A DNA stretch of 64,000 nucleotides from Mantamonas sphyraenae. Lineage: Eukaryota > CRuMs > Mantamonadidae. The stretch spans positions 496,001 to 560,000 of the forward strand of contig JAPMXV010000029.1 in the NCBI GenBank assembly GCA_026936335.1, read 5' to 3'. Below the pieces are notes generated by a model. It saw only the letters and a list, made by a program, of their open reading frames with translations. It ran no database searches and had not been told where the DNA came from. The first letter of the stretch is position 1. Every line of letters starts with the position of its first letter. Of this stretch, positions 31,873-41,011 are shown in pieces. The position numbers were made by a program, and so were the translations under genes.

Positions 31873-34471
31873 ACGCGCATGTTGCGCGACACGGTGGACT
31901 TGGAGCCGCCCTGTGTGTTCTCCTGCTCGCTCAGGCCGACAAAGCCCTTGCTGTGCATGATGGGTCGCGCCTTGAAGGTCATCTTCTTGCGCAGCTCACG
32001 GATCTCCTCCTCCTCCTGCAACTTGAGCTCAGCCTCGCGTGCCTTCTTGTCCGCCTCGGCACGGGCCTCCTTCTGCTTCATGGCCGTCTCAAACACCTGA
32101 CGCTCCTGTGCGCGGTGGTCGCTGTTCAGCTGAAAGTCGTTGATGTCCGTCAGGGGCTTCACGCTCTTCTTGACCATAAACGCCTTGCTCTGCGGGGCCG
32201 GGCGTGCCTTGAAGTTGGCCGCCTCCTTCTGCATCTGCTGCTCCTCGGCCACGTACTCCTCAAACGCAGCCTTGATCTCCTCGCCACGCTCTTCACTCAA
32301 CAAGTGGAACGGACGCGGCTGAGTGGCTGCCTTGTTGCTGGCCTTGGGGATCATTGGCTGGTCGATGGGCAGAGGGCGTGCCTTGAACTGCTTCATCGCC
32401 GCCTCGTGCTGCTCCTCCTCTTCCAGATACGCACGCAACATCTCCTGCTTGAAGCTACCACGCGCCTCGGTGTTCAGCGCAAACTCCTCGGGCTGGGTCG
32501 GTGCCTTGTGCTGCACACTCGGCACAAACGGCTTGGCCACCATGATCGGACGCGCCTTGAACGGTTCCGGAGACGGCTCCTGCGGCGCCTGTGGCGCAGG
32601 CTTGGACAGACCACGCACCTTTGTGCGCAGGGCTGGCGACTCGGCCACCGTCAGTTGCTTCTTCTCCACATGCACATGGCTGCTGCCGCTGCTGCTGCCA
32701 AACAGCACACCCTCCTTCAGCGGGCGAGCCTTGAACTCGCGTGCCGCACGCTCGCGTGCATCGCGCTCCTCCTCCGTCTCCTGCGGACGCACGTGTGAAC
32801 GCTCCTCCGTGCGAAAGTGAAAGTCCGTGGGCTTGGTCACGGGCTGCGAGCGCACGCGCGGCACGCCCACGTTGCCGTTGCTGTGCATCACTCGCGCAGA
32901 CAGCGGACGCGCCTTGAACGCAGGCACCTTGGCCAGCTCCTCCAACTCGCGCTCTTCCGTGCTCTTCTCCGTGCTCGGGCGCAGGCGTCGGTCCGTGTTG
33001 AACTTGGGCGAGCGCGCTCGTGTCAGCTTGGGGCGCCCCGCTGCCTTGGCCTCCTTCGTCGGCGGCGAGTACTCCTTGCGGTTGTTGGGTTTGGTGCGGT
33101 ACCGCTGCGGCGTCTTGGTGTTCATCTGCATCACAGATTCGGCCAGCGAGTGGTACGGAGAGTGGGCCTCGTTGCTACCATCTGCAGGGCGAGACGTCGC
33201 GCGACGATCCACACGGAAATTGAATGGCTTGGGGTTCGTCAGACCGCGAGGCTGCGACGACGACGACGACGACGACGATGCCGTGGCCGGGCGCTTCCTG
33301 CGCAGTTTCATCGAGTGCGTGGATGGCGAGGCTTCCGGCACGCCCTTGAGACGCGCATCGGTGCGAAACGCAAACTCCTGGGGCTCAGTGAGCGCCTTGG
33401 TGGAGCGCGTAGGTGCATAGTCGTGTCCCTGTGCGAGTACACTCTTCTTGTGCTTCTTGTTCAGCTTGCGGCGCTTGCTCTCCTTCTTGCGCAGCTCTTC
33501 AATCTCCAACAGCTCCTGCTCCTCCGTGGTCAGAAGACGCGACGGACGCGATCGGGTCGTGCTGTGAAACGTGGGCGTCTTGGGAACAGTGAGCCCCGTG
33601 TGCGAGCGTCCCGTGGTCGCGTTGGCCGTCGACGGCCGCTTGCGCTTGCGAGCGTTCTCCTGGCTTTTGCGCTTGGCCAGCGACGCCGACGTCGGCCGCA
33701 GCAAGTTCGACTGTGAATTGGGTTCGCGTGCGACAAGCCCCGCAAAACAGTGTAAGTGACCCTCATCTGCACCCGTTGTCTTTGTATCACCTGCCTTTGC
33801 ATCGATGTCCGGCACAGTAAATCGGTGGAACTCTTGGTCGTCCTCCACTTCATCGTCCTCCTGCTCCTCAGTGTCTTCGTCATGCTCGTGCACAGACATG
33901 ACATCGTCGTTGTTGGCGTCCTCCTCTGCCTCCTCGACCTCTTCCTCGTCGCTTTCGTTCTCGCCGGCGTCGTGGTGCGACACGGGCGAATCGCGCGCGC
34001 TTTTCGCAACGGCTGTTTGCAAAAAGGGAACGTGCGGTGCGCCGTACATACAGATGTCAGTGATGCCACACACATACAAACGTCTCTCATACACGTCAAC
34101 GCATGCATCGATACGCTTTGTACCACTCCGGCGTGCCTCGGGCGTTCGCATACCTTCGACGTCCATTTCTGTGCGGATTTTTTGGACCGGTGTCAGCAAA
34201 TTTTGAATTTGGCGCGGAGCTGTCCTCTGCACGTGCCCCACTCACCGTCGTCCATCCACGGGTTGTTCTCCGCAATGACCAGGCTGCTGTCGAGTTCGTC
34301 GTGCTCGCCAGACAGATCGAGACCCAGGGCGGAGTCCTCGTGCTCGTCAAACCAGGTGTCGGCCTGGTCGTCATCGGCTGCGCCGGCCTCGGCGCCAAAG
34401 TCGTGGAACTGCGGTGCGGCAAACTCGTACTTCTCGTCCACGTTGTCGGTGGGAGTTGTGTTGTCGTCCAT
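31869..34471 (-). CDS. TPX2: TPX2 spindle assembly factor
   Basis: Exons are 34471-34246, a 15-nt microexon 34168-34154, and 34012-31869, phases 1 and 1, giving 794 aa. TPX2 nucleates microtubules around chromatin and activates Aurora A. The N-terminus YEFAAPQFHDF followed by DTWFDEHE matches the conserved Aurora-A-binding YSYDAP/FxNF plus SWFEE segment. The C-terminal two thirds is built of TPX2 repeats: FKARP motifs recur at least six times (for example FKARPIMVAKPFVPS), alternating with F-LxTEeRG motifs such as FHLLSEERGEE, then a long charged helix near the end (EADKKAREAELKLQEEEE). The central region has several basic clusters. It shares a 94-bp divergent interval with the next gene. The microexon is required for frame. 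Very similar in size to animal TPX2 (about 750 aa). Confidence 0.9.
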
Positions 34472-34565
34472 GATGATGGTGATGGGGTGTGTGCGTGTGC
34501 GTGTGTGGGGTGTGTGTGGGATGTGTAATGCAGTTTCTTGCCCCCACCCGCGCAACGCGACCACC
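34472..34565. promoter_or_regulatory. Divergent promoter between TPX2 and an unrecognised gene
   Basis: 94 bp between the two ATGs, with a TG-rich tract (about 34490-34522) and no evident TATA box. Assigned by geometry. Confidence 0.4.
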
Positions 34566-36428
34566 ATGCTCATCTTTGTTGATGCAAGTGTCAACCCGGA
34601 CAGCGTCAAACACGCCATGAAGGAGCATGCATCCTTGTCTTCCTCTTCGGCTCAAGTTGCTCAGCTCATCGACCAGCCCGCCCAAGGTTGGCTCGGCACG
34701 ACAGCGGCTGCTCTGGTGCTCCTTGCTCTGAAACACACCTCCTTTCGTGCCTGGATTTCGCACAAGGCTCTACAATCGTCTTCTACCCTCGGCAAGACTT
34801 CCTCGCTGCCCTCGCTGGCCATTGTCATGCTCGACAGCTCACGTGATCACCAGCCCTGGGTATGAACACTTCCGCGATGTCGAGAGGCAGGAAGAACAGG
34901 TATGCTCGAATTCCTTCACTCACGCCTAGCTGCCGTTTCACCCCAGATGGCTCTCAACGAGGGACCCTTTGACGTCGACCGTCTCGCTGCATGGGCTGCT
35001 GCCGTGCGCGATGTCTCTGCACAGCTGCACCATACCCATGCCCAATCCCATGTAGAAAGTGTGCTCGCCTTTTGTCAGGACTGTTTGCTCGAAAGCGACG
35101 CCTTGTCAGGATCCGCTCCGGTGGAGCTCTTTTGGCTCACTGCCAACCATCTGCAGGCTTTTGCCGACATCACACGCTCCCACATCCAGTCTCTGTCCCA
35201 TAATAACGGTAATTTTACTGTGATCAAGATGCAGAGTAGCCTGTTGGACATGCAGGAGCCCCACGAGGCAAACACCAACCTGATCAACAACAACAACGAC
35301 AATGACGACAACGACAATGAGCTGCCCATGTTTGAACAAGAAATCCAGGAGCACTTGCAAGTGCATGAGGTGTGCACGGTGCACATCATCGACTCTGTGC
35401 CCCACCAGGTCGCCCATCTGCTGTCCCAAAGTCTCCTGGACTCGATGCGGTCCACCATGAGCCGCAATGCCATCATGCGTCTTCCTTCCAGCAGCAACAG
35501 TGAGCAGTCGCCACCTACATGGTCGTTGGACATCTCACCCTTCTTGTTCCACCAGCACCTCGCCATCCAGGAAGCCCAGCGCATATTCTGTGTCTGCCAC
35601 GGCGAGCCGGTCCGTGCGACATCCTCTTCCTCGGCCACCTCCCACTGGTGTTCCGTGTCTGGGAAAACCCAAGCTGCAGACCATGTCCTTTCCGGATTCG
35701 CCAAGGGTGTTTGGGACTCTCGCTCCGTGGTCGTCGATGCCCGACAGCTCGACGAGCGCTTCCCAGCCAGTGGCTCACGCAGCCGCAACCGCACACTCAC
35801 CCACCAACTCCGCATTGGCACTTCCTCATCCTCCTCCTCCTCCTCTTCCTCTTCATCCTCCCACACGAACGATTGGACCCCCAGCTCGTCCTCCACCTTG
35901 CCCACCTCTGCACTTCGTGTCATTTCCCTCGTGTCCACCGCTCATATCGACGAGTCGTGGCTTTTTGGTGACCCTTTGGTGGCCAGGCCAAGCACAGCCA
36001 TGGACGACAACGACCTGATTGCCTTTGCGGCCTTTGTCAAGGCACTGAACACGCGTGACCAAGTCCTCCACGTCGTGTGGGAGGACGCAAACTACATTGC
36101 TCTGCCGTCCAGCACCTCCTCCTTGCTTCTCCGCTCCGTAGCCACCTTTCAGGACATCCTCGACGCGGTCACGCCAGACACCGACGAAGCTCCGGCCGAG
36201 GACAGTCCAGAGAGCATTCTGGCTGCGCGGCTCCTGGACGCCATCCCTACGGACGAAGCATTCTCTCCAGTGCGAATCACCCACAACTCCCTCCTGCGCT
36301 GGCTTGACCGTGGACGAGTCGGCGTCGACGCCGCCATGTTTCGCGCCGCCCAATTTCTGCGCCCCGTTCGTCCGTCCCACGCAAAGGCAAAGACAACCAC
36401 TGCGTCATCCTCTCGTCGCAGATGGTGA
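34566..36428 (+). CDS. Unrecognised protein with Asn/Asp and Ser low-complexity segments
   Basis: Exon 1 34566-34859 and exon 2 34947-36428, phase-0 intron (GTATGA...CCCCAG), giving about 591 aa. A different splice is conceivable: a stretch at 34858-34901 (reading GYEHFRDVERQEEQ) looks protein-like and ends in a donor-like CAG/GTATGC. I do not recognise a family. The N-terminus (MLIFVDASVNPDSVK, then GTTAAALVLLALKH and LAIVMLD) alternates hydrophobic strands and helices, like an alpha/beta fold. The middle has an Asn/Asp run and a Ser run. The C-terminus contains DNDLIAFAAFVKALNTRDQVL and ends in a basic Arg-rich tail. It shares a promoter with TPX2, which may hint at cell-cycle expression, but that is only context. 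Confidence 0.6.
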
Positions 36429-36537
36429 GAGGATCATTGCACACAACCTGCTCGCTGAAAATGCACCACGCCCGTTTCCTTGCCACCCCGTCCGCCAGCC
36501 CAAACAAACACTCGTATCCAAGCGCAACAACGCGCAA

Positions 36538-39500
36538 ATGACCCGTACCACGCGATCACGAAGCAAGCGCAAAGTCAACCCTGTTCAAGAGGAGGAGAAG
36601 CACACCAAGGAAGAGCTCCAACCAAAGACCAGCCAGCCTGCCGCAAAAACTCGCAAGACAGCTGCGCCGCAAGCGGCCTCATCAAGCTCGTCGGTGCGCC
36701 GTTCTAGCCGCACCCGCAAGACAACCACATTCTTTGGCTATGACGACGTCCAAGACGAAACGGAGCAGATTGCTACCCAGCTGGCTGAAGCTGAACCTGC
36801 CTCTGCGACCCCAGGTTCGAGAACGGTCGGTAAGACGTCTCGCGCCAAAACGGAATCCCCCGCAAACAAAGACGCCGGCGCTTCCCGTGCCACGCGCTCA
36901 AGCACACGCCGCAAGCGCAAGGCGCCCCAGGCCACTCAAGACAACAACTCTGACGAGGAGCTGAGCGACGACGGCCAAACGAACCGTGCTGCAAAGCAGG
37001 ACAAGAAGCGCAGCCGCACGTCAAAGCCCCGCTCCAACGCATCTTCCTCCAAGGCCAAAACAAAGGCCAAACCAAAGGCCAAACCAAAGGCCAAACCAAC
37101 CAAAGAGGCCAAAAAGCCCAAGAAACCCGCACTGGAGGGCATTCCCGACGAGTGGGCCTTGCCCAACGCAAATGACAACTCTCCGCTCGGCCAGCTTCCC
37201 ACAGAGGTCGTCTCCCGCTTCCTCTCCTTTCTTCCTGCACGCGACATCATGCATGCGGCTGCTTCCTGCCAGACCATGTTCCGCCAAGTGCACGAGAGCA
37301 TCCAGGTCGGAAAGGACCAGAAGCCCCTCGCCGAGTTTCTTCGCAAGTGGCACACCAGCGCCAAATACCAAAAGCCTCCCATCGACGTGGCCAGCCTTTT
37401 GAAGAAAGAGGACGCAGAGAGTGCCGCCTGGGTGCTCAACACCCCGTACAACGGCAAACTCAGCTCGCACACTTTGCGCGGCCACTCCAACGCACAGGCT
37501 GCCCTCTGGATGATGCGCACTGCAACCATGGACAAGCACACAAACACATCCGAGTACGTCTGGGGCGGCATCCTGCGTGGATTCAAGTCTGTCCGAGTCC
37601 TCCTCGTCGCAAAGCGCAAGTTTGGAATCAAGGTCTCATTCCGGCGCTCCGACATCACCGATCTTCTCCTCGAAGGCGAGGACAAAGAGGCCATCGACCT
37701 TGCCAAGCAGGAAAAGATGGCGTTGACTTCCTTCACCATGTCCTTTGCCGAGGAAAAGGAGAACATATCGTTTCAGCGCCTCCTCGACCTCCACGCCTTG
37801 GGCGTCGCCTGGAGCTCCCGCTCTCCGTTTTGGATTGCCAAGCGCTTCGGCTGGGCCATGTACCAGCGAGCAGTCAAAGAAGCCGGCCTGGAGGACAAAA
37901 GTCCCCTCGTCATCGAGGCAGCCATCACCGAAGATCTGCTCGATCTGTTTCGCACGGCCGTTGTTGCAGGATGTGAAATGCCCGAGCAGGTGCGCCATCA
38001 GCTCGTGGTGCACGAGCGCATGGATTTGATCCGCTTTGTCATGGAGAAGCTCAAACTGCCGCCTGATGAAATCGTCTCGGAGGCCATCGTGCACAACAAG
38101 CCGGAGCTCCTGCGCTACCTGGTCGGCTTCAAGGCCTTACCCGACGACCTCAACGTCTTCCAGGTGAAGCCGGAAGTGAAAAAGGAGATCATACGCCTGC
38201 TCATTCACAACAGCTCTGTGGTGCCCGCCAACTCCAGCACCCTTCAACTCGCCATCCGCCACGGTCAGAAGGAGTTTATCCGGCGCTGCATGGGCAAGGT
38301 CAACTTTGGACGCCGATATGTGATGGCGGTCGTGCACTCCGACCATATCGACATCGACACGCTGCGTGTGCTTGCCGAACTGCGCGTGCCCATGCACCAC
38401 GACCTCGTCGACGCGTGTCTGAAAGGACTCAAGAACAGCATCGAGTCTCTGCGCCTTGCCCTGCGCCGTCGCTGCCCTGTCAACCCATTTGCCCTCTGTT
38501 CCACAGGCAGGCCCAAGAGCATGACCCGGAACCAGTGGTGGATGCCTGTGGACGAAAACGACGACGCCGACGACGACGACCAGGAGCACGACCTGTCACG
38601 TTCCATCCTCGGTATGATGATCACCAATGGCGCAAAAGTACCGTACACCTTTTTCTACAACCAGACACTGCGCGACACCATCCTGCCAGTTCTGGAGGCG
38701 CTGAAGCCCGAGCAGCGCCACTTTTTGCCTCGCTTCACCACGATGCTGCAGGAAGATACCAAGGCCAAGGTCAAGCAGGACGAAATGCAGCTTGTGAGCA
38801 AACTGTACGAGGAGTATGGTGGCGACAACAAGGTGGTCGAAGGATTGCGCGTGCCGGCCATGCGGGGTGATGAAGACGGCAACACGCAAAACCTGATTAT
38901 CGAAGGCGAGTATCTCCCGCATGCAGACGAGGCCCAAACAAAGAAAGTGGTCTCGGCTATCAAGAACCGTGCGTGGCCAGAGCTCAAGGAGGCGCTGGAC
39001 ACCTCGGTGCCCCTCGACTGGTGTTCCATCGCCGAAACGCTGTACTACCGCAGCGTCTATCGCGAGAGTCGAGGCGGATTCTACCGAAACGTGTACTTTG
39101 GTGGCCGATGGCGTGATCGCTACTACCCGTCGTCGCTGGGGCCTCCTCAGATCACAGACTATGCGAACAAGATGACCAAGGCCGCGATCCAGCAGCTGAC
39201 GACTTGTGCTCGCATGCAGGGTGCGGTGGAGCTGGTGATGCAGGCAAGTGTCATGGGCGAAAAGTGGAAGGTGGTGACGCGCATGATCGAGGTGGGCGAA
39301 GACGTGCGCAACGAAGAGACGCTCAAGTCGCTTCTGAGCAGCGTCGATGAGAAGCACATGGAGCGGCTGGTGGACATGCGCAAGGCCAAGGGAGACGACC
39401 TCAGCGATCTTGTGCGCATCTGCACACAACGCCTGAGCCTGGACATGTTTGAGCGCTTCCTCCGCTACACGGGACTCGAGTGCAGCGGTGAGGTGCTGGC

Positions 39501-40977
39501 AAACGCAGTCGTGCAGGGCAAGTACTCCATGCTGAAGCAACAAGCAGACACGGAAGTGTTCCAGCGTAACAAGAGTCTCATCATGGAGACCCTTGCATCC
39601 AAGGCGGACCTGAAGGCCGGGGCTTCGTTGAACGAAGTCTGGGACCTGCTCGATGTACCGCACAAGGAAGCGTGCACCATTGCGGGCACGAACCTCAACA
39701 AGGTGTTTGTGGAGCACGCGATGGAGCTGGACGAATGCTCCGACTGGGGTCAAGACATTGCCCTAGCCGCAGCAAAGTCCAGCACCAACTCCATCACAAA
39801 GCGCATCCAGTTCTTGGAGACCTGTGTGGAGAAACACGGCATCGAGCTGAGCGCACAGATGATGGTGGAAGTCCTCCCAAGCAACAGTGTGCCCGAGGGC
39901 CAGGACAAGCTGGACGACGGTCCGCTGCCCTTCCTGCGCCAAGTTCTCATGCACCTTGACAAGTTGGAACCCTGGCCCAAGGCCACAACAAGCGTCCTTG
40001 TGCAGAAGATGGCACAAATGCTCAGCGACGATTTGCTCGACACGGAACTCGTCAACTCGTGGATCAAGAAAAAGTGGTCCACGCCACTGGCGGTGGCCAC
40101 CGAACGGGGTGTGGTTGGCGAGGATCAGGCCGAACTGGCTGTGACCGAGTTTTTGTCCGCCAGCAAGGGCAAAGGCGACAGCTTTGTGCTCAGCTTCGTG
40201 GCCAGTGAAGCATTCCAGGAACGGATGCAGGAGATCTTGCGCGCGGCTGCGCCGTGCTCCTGGCTGCAGAGGATGTCCCTTGAGGAGGCGCAACGCACGC
40301 TCCTCCATGGGTGCACAGAGATCGAGGACGAGACCCTGGATGTGGCGATGAAAGCAGGCTGTGTGCCCATTGTCAAGCATGCCATGAGTCTGACCAAACG
40401 TCTGGTGCAGACGGTTGCAACAGAGGCGACTGCCAAAGCCAAGTGGCCGATTTTGCGAGCGGCTCTGGAGATGGGTGCCAAGATCACGACGCAGATGGCA
40501 CCCAAGATGGAAAACAACGAATGCAAGCGATCCATTGTGGGGATCAAGATGACCATCAAGAAGAAGCTGGCCAAGCAAGTGAAAAAGCTGGGTGTTGGCG
40601 ACTCGCTGCTTGCGGTCCTGGAAAAGACACCCATGGTGGCCAGCACTCAAGAAATCCTGTCCTGGGTCAAACGCAACGCCACCTACAAGCTTCGCGAATG
40701 TTTGGACGACGGTCTGCTGACGCAGGACGTACGCGACGCAATCTGGAAGTTTGTGGAAACCACAGCATGGGACTACAAGCGCACAGCCATGCATTGGCTC
40801 AAGAACACGGCCAAGATGCAAGGTGTAAAGTGCAGTTGCTGCGATGGGATGAACTTTCCGAGGCCACCAGAGTCGCATCCGGGCTTTGTGCCATACCAGC
40901 GGCGACGGTGGGGCGGCTACAGACGCAACCGCTGGGACGAGTGGGACGACGACGACGAGTACTACGACTACTATTGA
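36538..40977 (+). CDS. Giant F-box protein with ankyrin-like helical repeats
   Basis: A single exon of 1,479 aa. The ATG at 36538 is chosen because it opens the basic leader MTRTTRSRSKRKV; open codons further upstream overlap the previous gene. Residues 1-200 are Lys/Ser/Thr-rich with a perfect KAKPKAKPKAKP repeat (about 37060-37100). The F-box reads LPTEVVSRFLSFLPARDIM at about residues 222-240. The remaining 1,200 residues are helical pairs of about 30 residues, many with the form LRYLVGFKA or VRVLLVAKRKFG, resembling degenerate ankyrin repeats. An acidic DENDDADDDDQEHD loop lies near residue 675, and the C-terminus ends in Arg/Trp/Tyr/Asp-rich sequence. It is likely an SCF substrate receptor; the target is unknown. 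A smaller F-box protein of similar style lies at 30305-31739. Confidence 0.72.
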   Translation: MTRTTRSRSKRKVNPVQEEEKHTKEELQPKTSQPAAKTRKTAAPQAASSSSSVRRSSRTRKTTTFFGYDDVQDETEQIATQLAEAEPASATPGSRTVGKTSRAKTESPANKDAGASRATRSSTRRKRKAPQATQDNNSDEELSDDGQTNRAAKQDKKRSRTSKPRSNASSSKAKTKAKPKAKPKAKPTKEAKKPKKPALEGIPDEWALPNANDNSPLGQLPTEVVSRFLSFLPARDIMHAAASCQTMFRQVHESIQVGKDQKPLAEFLRKWHTSAKYQKPPIDVASLLKKEDAESAAWVLNTPYNGKLSSHTLRGHSNAQAALWMMRTATMDKHTNTSEYVWGGILRGFKSVRVLLVAKRKFGIKVSFRRSDITDLLLEGEDKEAIDLAKQEKMALTSFTMSFAEEKENISFQRLLDLHALGVAWSSRSPFWIAKRFGWAMYQRAVKEAGLEDKSPLVIEAAITEDLLDLFRTAVVAGCEMPEQVRHQLVVHERMDLIRFVMEKLKLPPDEIVSEAIVHNKPELLRYLVGFKALPDDLNVFQVKPEVKKEIIRLLIHNSSVVPANSSTLQLAIRHGQKEFIRRCMGKVNFGRRYVMAVVHSDHIDIDTLRVLAELRVPMHHDLVDACLKGLKNSIESLRLALRRRCPVNPFALCSTGRPKSMTRNQWWMPVDENDDADDDDQEHDLSRSILGMMITNGAKVPYTFFYNQTLRDTILPVLEALKPEQRHFLPRFTTMLQEDTKAKVKQDEMQLVSKLYEEYGGDNKVVEGLRVPAMRGDEDGNTQNLIIEGEYLPHADEAQTKKVVSAIKNRAWPELKEALDTSVPLDWCSIAETLYYRSVYRESRGGFYRNVYFGGRWRDRYYPSSLGPPQITDYANKMTKAAIQQLTTCARMQGAVELVMQASVMGEKWKVVTRMIEVGEDVRNEETLKSLLSSVDEKHMERLVDMRKAKGDDLSDLVRICTQRLSLDMFERFLRYTGLECSGEVLANAVVQGKYSMLKQQADTEVFQRNKSLIMETLASKADLKAGASLNEVWDLLDVPHKEACTIAGTNLNKVFVEHAMELDECSDWGQDIALAAAKSSTNSITKRIQFLETCVEKHGIELSAQMMVEVLPSNSVPEGQDKLDDGPLPFLRQVLMHLDKLEPWPKATTSVLVQKMAQMLSDDLLDTELVNSWIKKKWSTPLAVATERGVVGEDQAELAVTEFLSASKGKGDSFVLSFVASEAFQERMQEILRAAAPCSWLQRMSLEEAQRTLLHGCTEIEDETLDVAMKAGCVPIVKHAMSLTKRLVQTVATEATAKAKWPILRAALEMGAKITTQMAPKMENNECKRSIVGIKMTIKKKLAKQVKKLGVGDSLLAVLEKTPMVASTQEILSWVKRNATYKLRECLDDGLLTQDVRDAIWKFVETTAWDYKRTAMHWLKNTAKMQGVKCSCCDGMNFPRPPESHPGFVPYQRRRWGGYRRNRWDEWDDDDEYYDYY

Positions 40978-41011
40978 CCATTGCATAAGTACATTCCCAT
41001 TTTCGAGATTC

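Noticed and set aside
36800..36835. tRNA B-box-like ggttcgag motif
   Set aside because: Lies inside the F-box coding sequence; no A-box or acceptor stem could be drawn.
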